Under the pieces are notes generated by a model. That model saw only the letters and a program-made list of their open reading frames with translations. It did not search any database and had not been told where the DNA came from. A stretch of 64,000 nucleotides of DNA from Microplitis mediator (taxonomy: Eukaryota; Arthropoda; Insecta; Hymenoptera; Braconidae): assembly GCF_029852145.1 (NCBI RefSeq), contig NC_079970.1, forward strand, positions 11,341,662-11,405,661. The letters run 5' to 3'. Made by a program: the position numbers and the translations under genes. Shown here piece after piece: positions 1 through 12,220 of this stretch; position 1 is the first letter of the stretch; every line of letters starts with the position of its first letter.

Positions 1-2355
1 ATACATTATGTAAACAAACAACCTCACAAACTATAAGCTACTTGATGCCGAACACAAGCGTCGCATAGCCAAAGTTACCGAAATAGCTTTAATACGAATT
101 TTATATTGATCACTATCAATGACATGTCCAAATACAGTTTTAAAATAATGAAAAAAAAAATAATAATTAAATTTAAAATTTAATTCAAATCATCTTTTAA
201 AAATCATAATCTAAAAGTACTATTGTAATACACGTGGTTTTCGTGTACTATTGTTATTATGACGTTGTTGGCCGACATCTTGAATTTTTTTGCGTCTACC
301 AGCCTCGCCAGCGATTTCATCATAAAACAAAAGACAATCTACTTAATGTAAATCTATTTGTCACCATCTAATATACTGAAAAATATTTTCAGAAATCTAT
401 GAATTTATTAAATTAAACAAATAAAGATTTGTCAAATCTTTCTAGGTTGTCTAAATTAAGCGTCTATTAAAACGTATTTTGTTTTTTATCATAAAAAATA
501 CTTAAATCTAAAGGGAATGTTTAAATAAATTTATGATAAATTTAATAAGAACAAAACTAATGTCTTATTAATGATTGTATAGTTTAATGCACTTCCGTTA
601 GATTTTACAATACAAACAAAAGTAATTATAATTAAATTTAGATATAAACGTAAATTGTAAAAAATGGTCAAGTTAAACGAACAATAATTCTTAGTTGTTA
701 TGATTCAAAGTAAGAATACGGTTTAATTGGTACGGAGAGAACTCGGCGAGTCTCGACAAGTGGTAATTTTGGATAATGGAGAGAATTCAAAAGAATCTCG
801 ACAGATCGGGTTAACTGATGGTTGATAACTAACTATTTCTTAAAGAACGAACTTGAGTCTGAGTCCCCGATCGTGACGTCAGAGTCCTCAAGGGTGGGTG
901 GGAAAAAGGTCAGCTGGGGGTGTCTTTGGAAAATTTGGACATCTGATTGGCAAGCGGAAAATAGACAGGAGGGACAGATAGGTGAAGGAAGAAGGGTAGA
1001 ACGAACGAGAGAAACTAAGGAAAGACCAATAAGGAAAAGAAAAGGATAGAACTCTCGAAGTACTGTACTACGGTAGAACAATACAAGAAACACATGGGCT
1101 TGAAGAAGGCATGGGAAAGTATTTTAGGATCGAAGGAGTAATAAAGTAATTTAGTTCAGCTGGCGAGACAGTGGTAAAAATGTATATTTTTTGGAGACTT
1201 AGGACTGAACCCTTGATGATTAAGTCATAAATTATTAGTCTGTTTAAGTTTTTTGTTACTATCCGTACTTCGACATACAACAATTGGGATTTGATTTTAA
1301 ATATAGAATGCAAATATTGGACTTATGATAAATATTATTTAAAGGCACAAATATTTAAGCAAAGTTTGCCGAGAGAGTAAAATTTAAACATTTTGAAAAT
1401 TCTCAAGGACTTTAGCGACACAAAAAATACGTATAATAAAATATAATAATAGAAAAAACTACATTTATAATCGCGTGAGCAAACATATTTATTGCGTTTT
1501 ATATTTTCTTGCATGCATGCTTCATTCATCTCTACTTACGTCTTATATTCTTATATTGATTTTTCGAAATTTCTTTTCTAAAACAATATTCATAAATACT
1601 CTTATCTTGTGATAAATCACTTCCACAAAATTTAATTTTTTTAATAAATAAACCACGTACGCAGTGGAAGCGTGCATTGAAGCCCAATAACCTGTCGGGT
1701 TTTGAATAAAAGTTGAACACATTAATTATATTAACTGAGTCTAATCTTCATTAACTTCTAATAAACATCAATAACTTCTTAACAATCTTTAGTATTAATT
1801 TATAAGTATTATAATATAAGCAGTACAAAAATACTTTAGTTGTAACTACGTAGTATCACATAAAACCGCCAAGTGACAAGCACGTGAGCGAGCCACAGCG
1901 AGCGAGCGGGAGAGTGTATGCGCCGTCAAGCGACGCGTAGACCGACACCAACTCATCCAAAATAAGGATAATAACTTAGCTGTCGCTTTAAGCGGCAAAT
2001 ACAAATAAAGAATAAATAATTAAATAATAATTAGGAAATGGACTTGAAAATCGTGTGCTCTTGACACTTTGACTCGGGAGTGACATTTAACTTTTTATTT
2101 CTCGTCACCCACATAAATAATTATTATTCAATAGTACAACTTGCAACAATGAGTTAAGTAAGAATTACTCCACAGGTGGTGAGAATAGGAACTTTTTCAT
2201 GGGCGGAGTGATTGTGGAGTGACACGGATTTTATTTCACCCTGCGTTCACTCCGGTCCAGCGTTTTAATACTTAAATAAATTTATATTAAATAGAAACAG
2301 TTGGTAATTAGAAAAATAACTTTTTTAATAAATAATTCATTCAAATATTGATATT
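1..2355. other. AT-rich non-coding DNA
   Basis: No coding region is supported on either strand. Two patches are richer in G+C than their surroundings. One is 845-1060, which contains a CRE-like octamer TGACGTCA at 874-881. The other is 1875-1945, rich in GAGCGAGC and GCGACGCG. Either could be a remnant of a promoter or of a mobile element, but no transcript start can be shown. An ACTCC/GGAGT-rich stretch at 2160-2260 resembles the degenerate MITE-like sequences at 15.9 and 24.3 kb. Confidence 0.5.
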
Positions 2356-2357
2356 TA

Positions 2358-2530
2358 CACTGAGAAAAAAAAGTACTTTTGACAAATAAGTACGTTCTTG
2401 TTACAAGAAATTAATTTGTTGAAAATTTTCAACATCATACTTTTTTGATTGAAGAAAATACAATTTTTTGCATAGTAATTTTTTTTTCAAAATACAGCTT
2501 TTTTATCATAAAGAGAAAACAATTTTCAAA
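2358..2530 (+). mobile_element. partial MITE, CACTGAG end
   Basis: The sequence starts with TA then CACTGAGAAAAAAAA, the same terminal sequence as the complete MITE at 11910-12220, and the TA target is present at 2356-2357. The matching right end is not seen, so this looks like a truncated copy. The right limit is approximate. Confidence 0.4.
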
Positions 2531-4880
2531 GCAACCTAAGCATTTCTTCTCTCAAAATTTCAAACATTTAATAACGGAAAACTTTTTATATGATTATATA
2601 TTTTATTTCTCTTGACAATATAATGATCTCAATAATATAATGAAATATTCTGTAAGTCAAGTTAATTTCTTTCTTGTAATTTTGAAAATATTTAATGTGA
2701 AAGCCTATTTAATTGATTGAAGTTTATGTATAAAGCTCAGAAAATATTTGTATTCATTACAAAGTCTTCTGTTACCTACTGTAAAAGTAACATTCTTATC
2801 ATGATGAAAATAATTAGTTTGAAATGGTTTAAAGTTATTGAGAAAAAAAAAAGCAAAATTATTGACACAAGAAATTAAAAAAAAAAAAAATAAATAAAAA
2901 TTAGCTTGAATCAAGTAAAGCTAACTTAACTAAAGCAATTTGTTGAACGTAAAATTATTTTTTCTTTTGTATACAAAGAGTATATTACGTTTATCTTTAT
3001 AAAATAATATAGTTACTATATTACCAAATGTTGTTTACATAACTAACCATTTTTTAAAACTACATTTAATTTTAATGTCAGTAGATTTGAAATAATCAAC
3101 TAAATTAAAACGGCTACAAGCAAGAAACGTTTTTATTTATTACGATCAAAGTTTTTATTTTTTGGCATTACTTATTGATCTTAACAAGGTTATAAATTCT
3201 GAAATAAAAAATCTTTTTGTATTACTTATAATACTTAGTGATCTAGTAGATGTATATGATTACTTCTTTTGTTGGTAAAATAATTATAGGTAAAATATTT
3301 CATTGTTTCATATTATAAATAATTTAATTCTATCTAGGTATTAAATTTTCGTCAGAGCTAATGAATGTAGAAAGTCGAAAATGTTGTTATGCTTGCTATG
3401 TAAATAGTATTTTATAAAAATAAAACATAATATTGAGCTGAAGAATTTAAATCTTGTCAGAGTATTAATATTTTTTATTTATAAAATAAGTTCATTCGCA
3501 ACGGAAAAACACACTTCAATCATTTCTTATGGAGCTGGTCAGTAGTATTGTAGTTGGACTGTAAAAATATAAAATACACTATTTCAAAATAATTTTACTT
3601 TTCTACAATGACGTTTAGTATTGGTAAAATCAATTGTTGTCTTGTTAGAAGAATGTAAACTACGGTCCCAAGACTACGCCATTTTTTAAAGAGACAATGC
3701 ACCTTTCTCCAGTACGTTTTTTATACTTGTAAAACTATAATAAATTACTTCGATGTATTAGTTTTGTCTTTTGCATTATCAACTTTTGTTTTCACTAAAT
3801 CAGTTGATAAAATTGACTCATTAATATTTTAAAAAAATTTGATATCACGTGGAGTAATAATAAATTTTTATTTATCACATAAATTTGGATGTAGTGCTAA
3901 TGAAGCATATGGTGTAGAAAATCTTTAAAAGTTATCAAACCAAAAATTCTTTGAAAATATAACAGATGAAGAGTAAATTCTAGATTTCTTTATTCGAGAA
4001 AGTGCAAAATGTATGATAGAATTACTGTGTTGAATAAATCAACAAATTTTTATTCTTTACAGTTAATTTTACATATTCAGTATAATATTTTTTTGCGCGT
4101 ATTTTTTTATTTTTAGAATTAGATAGTCATCTATAGTAAATAAAAAATAATACGGCATAATCTATTAAGTTTTTTTTTTTACTTCAAAACTTACGACGAA
4201 CAGAAAAGTAAATAATTTTTTATGCAGACTAAGTCATTTTTTCATTTTAATGATTATTGTTTTTGTTAAAATAAGAGTTTTTCTAATTTAACATACTTAT
4301 TACGTTAATTAAATATTAGATATCTTAATTAGGATAAAACATATATGTAATAAAAAAAAAAATATGTAACAAAAAAAAAATCTATATTTTCATTATATTA
4401 TAAAATTTTGAAACTATATGGTTCCCATTTCGTGTCAATGAATCATTGTTCATTTAAAGTATATAATATAATGGAATAGAAATTTAAAATTCTTACCTTA
4501 AAAAAGTCAGTATTTAATTTCTGATCTTTTTTTCACTTTTAAAAATTTATTAGATTTTATTGTGATGATACTTTTTATTGCAGTTCAAATAAAAACTTCT
4601 CAATTATACTGTTCAATAATTAAATAAAATTACGCTCTAGCTCAAGCTAAAAATATGAATATTTATTACAAAATTTATTTATTTTTGTTAAATCGCATTT
4701 TATTTATAAGAAATAACACTTTTACATTAATTTATGAATTTAACTTAAAAATACACAAAGTTTGATTAAAAGATGTTCTTTTTTAAACCACTATATCCAT
4801 TTTTATATGGTAAATTGTAAATATTTAAGGGTCATTGAATATATAAATATTTTTGTTTAATTTTTATAAATAAGCACATT
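2531..4880. other. AT-rich non-coding DNA
   Basis: Very AT-rich DNA with homopolymer runs. I see no coding region, RNA gene or organised repeat in it. Confidence 0.5.
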
Positions 4881-4898
4881 TTTATAATAGCTTTATCA

Positions 4899-5672
4899 CT
4901 ATAACATTACAATATATTTTTTATTTTCTACTATATGAATTTCAAGTGGCTTATAATTGTCAAGATCATCGTGAAAAATTATGCCCCATTCTATACTGTC
5001 ATTAACCTCAAGTCCCTGAATCTGATAAGAAAAATTTACGTTTTTCATAGATGTATATAAAAACGCAATTTTATCAAGTGTATATTCGTTTTTGAGACAA
5101 ATATAGCGAATTTGACCGAATTTTGCATGTGATTTATCATCATCATCACTACCATCGACTTTTAATATCATATTAGTTTCATAATTTGTTCCATAAATTT
5201 TTAACGATTTTGTTACAATGCAATTTGATAATATCAACGGCAAAATATCTGCGAAATTTGAGTATTCATCAACAGAGCAGACATTTTTTTGATTTGAAAT
5301 ATTACACGATAAACGTGATGAAAGTCCACAATTGTCATTAAATAATTGATATATTTTTTGTTGATTTTTTATTCCTAAAGTGTGTGCAGGATTTACTCTC
5401 GAGTTAGTGGCTTTAGAAATTTTTTTCAATTTTTTATGGTATCCTTCATAGCGCATTGAAGAATAGTATTTCAAGGGCCCAAGAACTTTCATCAGTCGAC
5501 TGTAGCTTATAAGATAATGAAATTTGAATACTAAAGATTTATTAAAAATTTTCATATATAAAAAATGATGTTGAGAACCAAGTTTTTGTAATTTTGAGAT
5601 TTGACTCGAAATATAACTATAGCTATTGTGATGGTGGAGTAGAGTGACCCAGTGAACCAGTACGGAGGGCAC
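4899..5672 (-). pseudogene. C-terminal part of split transposase gene
   Basis: This 257-codon open frame reads as the C-terminal part of the transposase-like protein whose N-terminal part lies at 10185-11714. A short stretch near its start, QHHFLYMKIF, then GPLKYYSSMRYEG and NPAHTLGIKNQQ match the pattern of a conserved C-terminal block that I recall from uncharacterised insect and fish proteins: EHHELYLKLF, then GPL..MRFE.KH, then a TLA.RHQ-like segment. I place that family tentatively with CACTA/tnp2-like (CMC) transposases. Real homology probably begins near residue 25 (about 5600), because the first residues up to NSYSY look like read-in. Between this part and the rest lie a foldback element (5790-8004) and an LTR-like block (about 8.9-9.6 kb), so it cannot be expressed as one normal protein. 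Whether an intron originally separated the parts is not known. Confidence 0.6.
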
Positions 5673-5779
5673 CTGTGATTTTTAAATAGTGCTGTGAAAA
5701 TGAATACTTACTCTAGTTACTATCATTGTGATTTAAAAACTACTCTACTATTGCTATTTGTAGTATTACTATTTCTTAT

Positions 5780-5789
5780 ACTTATGACT
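5780..5789. repeat. left target-site duplication, 10 bp
   Basis: ACTTATGACT immediately left of the foldback element. It is repeated exactly at 8005-8014. Confidence 0.85.
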
Positions 5790-6124
5790 AGTGTCGCAAC
5801 TTTTGCCCGTTTAAAAAGTCCTAGGGAAAAAATTGAAAATCGTAAAATTTAAAAATTCGAAAGTCGTGATTTCAAATAACGAGGCAGCTAATTTCACGAT
5901 TCAGAATATTTACTTAGAATCCTGCATAGAAAAACAAAGACATAGTTATGATTGAAGCTAGCAAAAAAAACCCGTCTGAAAAAATCAGAGTTATTCAAAT
6001 AATGAATTCAAATGATTAAATAAAACAGAACGATTCAATAAAAAAAATTGATTCACAACGAAAATTAACTGTCAATCTGACATACTGAACGTGAGAGGAA
6101 ATGAAATATGTGTCAATGAAATAA

Positions 6125-7665
6125 TAATGATCCCACACACTTTCCCACACATTATCCCACACATTTTCCCACACGATTTCCCACACATTCAGCCACACAT
6201 TATCCCACACACTTTACCACAAATTATCCCACACATTTTCCCACACATTCTCCCATACATTTAGCCACACAATCAGACACACATTATCCCACACATTTTT
6301 CCACACATTTTCCCACACATTATCCCACACATTTTCCCACACACTTTCCCACACATTCAGTCACAGATTATCCCACACATTTTCTCAAACATTATCCCAC
6401 ACACTTTCCCACACATTCAGCCACACACTTTTGCACAAATTATCCCACACATTTTCCCACACAATCAGACACACATTATCCCACACATTTTCCCACACAA
6501 TCAGACACACATTATCCCACACATTTTCCCACACAATCAGACACACATTATCCCACACATTTTCCTACACAATCAGTCACACACTATCCCACACATTTTC
6601 CCACACGATTTCCCACACATTCAGCCACACATTATCCCACAGATTTTCCAACACATTCTCCCACACATTTAGCCACACAATTATATCACAAAGTGTGTCA
6701 GATAATTTGTCGCTAAATGTGTGGGATAATGTGTGAGAAAATGTGTGGGAAAATGTGTGGGATAATGTGTGGCTAAATGTGTGGGATAATGTGTGGGATA
6801 ATGTGTGAGAAAATGTGTGAGAAAATGTGTGGCTAAATGTGTGGGATAATGTATGGGAAAATGTGTGGCTAAATGTGTGGGATAATGTGTGGCTAAATGT
6901 GTGGGAAAATTTGTGGAAGAATGTGTTGGAAAATCCGTGGGATAATGTGTGGGAAAATGTGTGGGAAAATGTGTGGGATAATGTGTGGGAAAATGTGTGG
7001 GATAATGTATGGGAAAATGTGTGGCTAAATGTGTGGCTAAATGTGTGGGAAAATTTGTGGAAGAATGTGTTGGAAAATCCGTGGGATAATGTGTGGGAAA
7101 ATGTGTGGGATAATGTGTGCGAAAGTGTGTGGCTGAATGTGTGGGAAAATGTGTGGGATAATGTATGGGAAAATGTGTGGCTAAATGTGTGGCTAAATGT
7201 GTGGGAAAATTTGTGGAAGAATGTGTTGGAAAATCCGTGGGATAATGTGTGGGAAAATGTGTGGGATAATGTGTGCGAAAGTGTGTGGCTGAATGTGTGG
7301 GAAAGTGTGTGGGATAATGTTTGAGAAAATGTGTGGGATAATCTGTGACTGAATGTGTGGGAAAGCGTGTGGTAAAATGTGTGGCTAAATGTGTGGGAAA
7401 ATCTGTGGAAAAATGTGTGGGATAATGTGTGTTTGATTGTGTGGCTAAATGTATGGGAGAATGTGTGGGATAATTTGTGGTAAAGTGTGTGGGAAAATGT
7501 GTGCGATAATGTATGTCTGATTGTGTGGCTAAATGTGTGGGAAAATGTGTGGGATAATTTGTGCGAAAGTGTGTGGGATAATGTGTAACTGAATGTGTGG
7601 CAAATCGTGTGGGAAAATGTGTGGGATAATGTGTGGGATAATGTGTGGGAAAGTGTGTGGGATCA
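6125..7665. repeat. 12-bp minisatellite, inverted halves
   Basis: The G-rich strand has the consensus GTGTGGGANAAT, with common variants GTGTGGCTAAAT and GTGTGGGAAAGT. From about 6125 to 6690 the C-rich strand is on the plus strand. From about 6710 to 7665 the G-rich strand is. The switch lies near 6690-6710 around an imperfect spacer. Because 12 is a multiple of 3 and the unit lacks stops in some frames, long artificial reading frames appear on both strands (VWDN/VWEN on one, THFPTHYP on the other). They should not be called genes. Confidence 0.9.
6890..7320 (+). repeat. higher-order repeat of the 12-bp minisatellite
   Basis: Within the G-rich half, a block with the diagnostic variants TTTGTGGAAGAAT, GTGTTGGAAAAT and CCGTGGGATAAT recurs starting near 6909, 7053 and 7209. 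The spacings of 144 and 156 bp are 12 and 13 units. The near identity of these blocks indicates recent unequal exchange or slippage of multi-unit segments. Confidence 0.75.
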
Positions 7666-8004
7666 TTATTATTTAATTGACACATATTTCATTTCCTCTT
7701 ACGTTCAGTATGTCAGATTGACAGTTAATTTTCGTTGTGAATTAATTTTTTTTATCGAATCGTTCTGTTTTATTTAAGCATTTGAATTCATTTTTTGAAT
7801 AACTCTGATTTTTTCAGACGGGTTTTTTTGCTAGCTTCAATCATAACTATGTCTTTGTTTTTCTAAGCAGGATTCTAAATAAATATTCGGAATCGTGAAA
7901 TTAGCTGCCTCGTTATTTGAAATCACGACTTTTGAATTTTTTAATTTTACGATTTTCAATTTTTTTTCTCTAGGACTTTTTAAACGGGCAAAAGTTGCGA
8001 CACT

Positions 8005-8014
8005 ACTTATGACT
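8005..8014. repeat. right target-site duplication, 10 bp
   Basis: ACTTATGACT immediately right of the foldback element, identical to 5780-5789. Confidence 0.85.
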
Positions 8015-8870
8015 TAATACTACTTCATGACTATTTTTTCCTTATATTTAGTATTCTATCTAATTACTATTGATTTACTTATTGCCACTAGTTCTTATTA
8101 CTACTTATCGTTTATATTATTATACTAAATTATTGTCACTATAATTACTTAAAACTAGTATTATTACTATACTTAAATCTAGGACTAAAATTCTAATACT
8201 ATGTTTGTTTTATTGTTTAAACAACTAATTACTAATCTACTATGTACTTACTACTACTCTTAAATCTACTGACTTAAAAACTATTTCTTATTTATATTTC
8301 TATTATTTCTTATTAATATGACTTATACTAATTTCTTGTATTACTTTTATATACTATTGGGTTTATTTTTTTTTCTTTTCTTATTATAAACATTATTATT
8401 TCCGTTCGGTAATGACGTATTATTATTTATTTATACTTATATTACTGTGTTTATCGACTTTTAAGTTTAAGTTGAATGAATCTAGCGAGATACAAAATTA
8501 TATGGATGCACTGTATGAGTATGTGAATGCGCGCCCAAGCGAAAATTATTTTAAGTCCTGAGCAGGCAGAGTCAAAGGAAATAGAATAAAAACGCTTATA
8601 GAGATTTCAAATGAACCTTTTAAAAGATTCAAGAGATTGAAAGAATTATAAAATAAACTGAAATACGAGAAATATTAGCTGAAATTGAAATAAACTCTAA
8701 TATTTCAATCGTTCATTCTTTCATTTTCTATCCGTCCGCCCGGATTACCGTCGCTCGCACGGCTAAGTTCTTGGTAGTTAGTATTTACTTAACATCTTAA
8801 ACGAATTATTTGTCTTTAAATTCAGTTTTACATTTGATAAAATTATTTTTTCTCGATTCCGTTTGACTCT
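8015..8870. other. AT-rich spacer inside the split transposase region
   Basis: Low-complexity ACT/ATT-rich DNA up to about 8460, continuing the sequence interrupted by the foldback element, followed by ordinary AT-rich DNA. No coding similarity is recognised. Confidence 0.4.
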
Positions 8871-9600
8871 ATAACTCTGGACTTAGAAGAATTCTACAAA
8901 CAGTATACTTTCGATTTCGACAATAGAGGGTGATGGAATTTATTTCCGTCCACATCTACAGCGGATAGATATGACGATAAAACCGCGCATATAAGCCCGT
9001 AGAGGCGAACTTAGTCTCTCCAAGAGGTTGTCCGAGGAAGACCATTCCCAGTCAACATCAAGGAAGGCCGTTTACCAGGAGCTCGACCGAACCAGGTAAA
9101 CGAACCTTTTCTCTCATGGAGGGTTGAGCATCCCCACCCAGAGGCATTCTGCCAAAGGGTGATCTTAGCCGAGTAGATGGGGGTTTGTCGGAGAGGTCGG
9201 AGACCATCCGCTTACCTTCGGGGGATAGGACGCGTGTAGGGCCGACGGGGTAGTCGACCAGACTCCCCTGAAGCAACCGGGAAGGGGTAGACCGCGATGT
9301 TAGGCCGCGTAAATTTTGGTATGTGTGTGTGTGTATTTTGTGTGTTACGTGACCGCGTGGAAATATTAATAACCAGTGACATTTTGTTATTAACCCGCGT
9401 TAAATTATGGATGTTAATTATTGTAAGAGTAGTAGAACTGAGCATCGGAGCTCATGTAAAAAGGTTTTTGTTTTGTTTAAATAAAGTTTTGATTATTGTT
9501 TATTCATAAAACTGTCTATAAATTAAAGACCCCTTTTGAACCCTGGACTCCGGCGAGCTAAACTGAGCAAAAAGGGGTAACTATTTATTGGAAATTATCA
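8871..9600 (+). mobile_element. LTR-like GC-richer block
   Basis: A block clearly richer in G+C than its surroundings. A TATA-like CATATAAG lies at about 8988-8995, and the start-site-like region below it is GC-rich. A polyadenylation-like AATAAAG lies near 9480. This order (TATA, GC-rich transcribed part, poly(A) signal within about 500 bp) is what a solo LTR looks like. No TG/CA ends with a target duplication could be fixed, so the limits are approximate and a GC-rich fragment of another repeat remains possible. It interrupts the transposase remnant between 9725 and 5672. Confidence 0.35.
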
Positions 9601-9724
9601 ATGTGGTGATGTATAATTGGTAACAATTTGCGAATTCATCCAAGTTCTGATTTTCTGGTAGTTAAAATGATTTTGATTCATAATTAATTTGGCTTATATT
9701 TAATGTTTAATTAATAATTCTAAT

Positions 9725-10180
9725 TTAACCCATTATTTTACTCGTTACACTATCAACAATAGATATTATTTGCCTTAGTAATGTATATAGTTTCTATTCT
9801 TTATTTTCTTGACGAATAAGACCTCCTACATAACAACCGAGATATTTAATTAATGTTTTCATTTCAGATGCGGATATTATAAGCGAACCTTTTTTCAAAG
9901 CAGCAATTTTTATTTCAGGAGGAATATTTAACCCATAAGAGGAACCGTGATCAAAATTTTTTATTGTAGAATTTAAAGTATCAATCGAAAAATATTTGTG
10001 AATTTTAATTAAATTATACAGTATTTTTGGAATTACGTATCGACAAACTCCTTCATACAAATCATGCATACAATCAATTGAAACGTTATCAATAATATGG
10101 TAATTTTTTAAATCATTAAACACACATTCTTCGGTAACTCCATGTGATTTTTCGCGTGAATGTTTTTTATAATTAATTTT
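9725..10180 (-). pseudogene. middle part of split transposase gene
   Basis: Reading from about 10180 down, the frame has no ATG of its own. It contains SHGVTEECVFNDLKNYH followed by DCMHDLYEGVCRY (about 10070-10030), which matches the HDLLEGV-type motif I associate with tnp2-like transposases. An in-frame TAG at 9794-9796 stands where the family usually has tryptophan. Translation beyond it (KLYTLLRQIISIVDS) still resembles the family up to a TAA at 9725-9727. This part is joined to the upstream part at 10185-11714 by a one-base indel in an A-run (see findings). Confidence 0.65.
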
Positions 10181-10184
10181 TTTT

Positions 10185-11714
10185 CTAAGTATTTTTTTTT
10201 TCTGACAGTTTACTACGAGTAATTTTAGTTGCCAAACATATGCGACACGCTGAATTATGCCAGAAATTGGTTGTAAATCCTAGAAGCTCATGCTGTCCTA
10301 AGTTGTCCCCAATAACTGACAACAACGCGAAATAAATAGTAATTTTTTTCCTATTTACATTAATAACTAAGCCATTTTGCTCCAATTCAGCTAGTTGTTT
10401 TTTTATATGAGCAAAAATTTTACGGTTTGATAAATTTTTATAGTCTCTGCTATTATGCAGCTGTGCAAGAAAAATATTATTAACAAGACTAGAATATTCT
10501 TTTGGCAGACAAGGCATGGATATATAAACTGCACCAAGCTTATGTAAACCTCGATGAGATCCGAAAATGTTTTTAATTTCGAAGTCATCAAAATAGAATA
10601 ATAATGGTAATACAATTTTACCCGAAAATTTAGTTTCTATATTTTTCCAAAGATTACCTTGTAGAGGTGAGATAACACGTTTGCTGCACTTTACTGTCTC
10701 CATATGATCTGTAATTATCTTAAAACTATTTGGAAGAGACAAAAATCTTTCTAAAACCAATTTAATAGGTATCGATTCAATTTTTATTGGTTTACTTCGT
10801 ATACTGCGCATTTTATTCATTTTTCTCGAATGTAAAACATTTGTTATGATGAGCGAACGGGGAGGTATATAATTTTTAGAAGCTTTAAAAATGTTTAGTG
10901 TCAGGTGCTCTGTTTTAAAATGGGAAAAAGTATTCTGTGCTACTTGTGATAATGAACCCATATGTTCACGGTCCAAAGAACAATTTGTTTGATTGAATGT
11001 GTCAGATAGAAGAGAATTATTTAAACTAGCTACGTCATTGATCAGCTCTTGGGCCATACATCGCGGTATTTCTAATTTACTGTGCCATTTCATTGCGAAT
11101 TTATTTACATTATCAAAAGCTTTATTGCCGGAATCAAATAAGGTATCATTGTCTATAGAACTTTTTGTCATTCGACCACTAAAATTATTCACTGTTTCTG
11201 TTCGGATTGCCACAGAATTATTTAAAGAACAATGTGGTGTATCTAATTGAGTTTTTTGAAAATCTTTATGTGTTATTTTATTAGACAAAAATGACCTTTT
11301 ATTTTGTAAAATTAGGTTTTGAGGTTGATATTCGTCTTCTTTATCAATTAAACAACAATTACTATCAATTGAGGAACTACTACAATGAATTGATTCAGAT
11401 TGTTTTGAGAATGATTCGTCAAGTTTTAATTTTTTTAAAGGAGTGATATCGGTCAGTTCATCAGTATATTTGTTTAAAAAAACAGAAACGTTATTTAATG
11501 AGTTTACTCGTATGACTGAACTATTCGAAGATATTTTTGAATCCAAATGCTTCGCATTTAAATGTTTCATATAGCTATAAATATTTTCGAAACTACTATA
11601 GAGATGACAACAATTACATTGTTGTTGTTTTTGTAATTTATGATCTATTTTAATATGAGTCATTAAGTCAGGAAAATCTAAATATTTTTGACAGAAAGGG
11701 CATGCGTGGGCCAT
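10185..11714 (-). pseudogene. N-terminal part of transposase with C2H2 fingers
   Basis: This 509-codon frame starts with MAHACPFC, a plausible true start. Residues about 5-24 form a C2H2-like finger (CPFC...HIKIDH) and residues about 33-55 a second one (CNCC...HLNAKH). A long variable region follows. The C-terminal half contains conserved-looking text (VISPLQGNLWKNIETKF, LPLLFYFDDFEI, NSACRICLATK) typical of insect transposon-derived proteins of this type. The role would be DNA binding and catalysis of transposition of its own element. The frame ends at a TAG just after the A10 run at 10192-10201. With one base fewer it would continue into the 9725-10180 part. The gene is also interrupted downstream, so I call it a pseudogene. 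Assignment to the CACTA/tnp2-like group is tentative. Confidence 0.65.
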
Positions 11715-11909
11715 AATAATCCTAAAATAATTTAATATAATCTCGAAATATGGAAAAAAAAAATTAAACGGATAATAATTAACTTTTATCGATCGTACTA
11801 TTAAGTTGATACATCGAAATAATATTGGAGTATTATAAATTATTTTTTTATGAGACTCATTTGAAGAATAAAGTAGTAAACAAAGTTGTTGGGAAAACTT
11901 TAATTAATA

Positions 11910-12220
11910 CACTGAGAAAAAAAATACTATTTTCCAAACCAGAATTTCTTTGTTCAAGAAATCCGTTCAAAATATTTATTATATTATCATTAATTATCAA
12001 TTTCTTGAGAAAAGAGCATCAAATTTATTTTTGTTATTATATGAATTTGATATTATATTATGAGTAAACAAAAGAATAGCTTTACTTGAATTAAATAAAA
12101 ATTATTTCCTTCAATTTTACGAATTCTTGAGACGAAATTGTATATTCTTGAAAATTATCAAGAATGTATGTCCTTGTATCGAGTAAATGTTCTTGATACA
12201 AGTATTTTTTTTTCTCAGTG
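11910..12220. mobile_element. MITE, TA target, CACTGAG ends
   Basis: A 311-bp element starting CACTGAGAAAAAAAATACT and ending with the near-perfect complement AGTATTTTTTTTTCTCAGTG. It is flanked by TA on both sides (11908-11909 and 12221-12222). TA duplication and a CAC-start end place it with Tc1/mariner-type MITEs. No coding capacity. A partial copy lies at 2358 and a right end at about 23880-23902. Confidence 0.8.

Larger units (their letters stand above)
5790..8004. mobile_element. foldback transposon with internal minisatellite
   Basis: The element starts AGTGTCGCAACTTTTGCCC and ends with the reverse complement. The two unique arms (5790 to about 6125 and about 7665 to 8004) align along about 340 bp with only scattered mismatches. 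Both sides carry the same 10-bp sequence ACTTATGACT, as expected of a target duplication. The interior is a 12-bp minisatellite that is itself inverted: C-rich on the plus strand up to about 6690 and G-rich from about 6710. The whole element can therefore fold into one hairpin. This is the architecture of Drosophila Foldback elements (long inverted repeats with internal tandem repeats). The duplication length is close to the 9-10 bp of MULE and Foldback-type elements. No transposase is inside, so it must be non-autonomous. It sits inside the decayed transposase gene. Confidence 0.88.

Noticed and set aside
6125..7665. CRISPR-like array
   Set aside because: The units are contiguous with no unique spacers of constant length, and the genome is eukaryotic.
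6681..7685. Long minus-strand reading frame of THFPTHYP repeats (334 codons) and the plus-strand VWENVWDN frame
   Set aside because: Both are produced by a 12-bp minisatellite whose length is a multiple of three and which lacks stops. The sequence lies in a non-coding foldback element.
9058..9509. Overlapping frames in the GC-richer block
   Set aside because: Frames on both strands are open only because stop codons are rare in GC-richer DNA. The block looks like an LTR.
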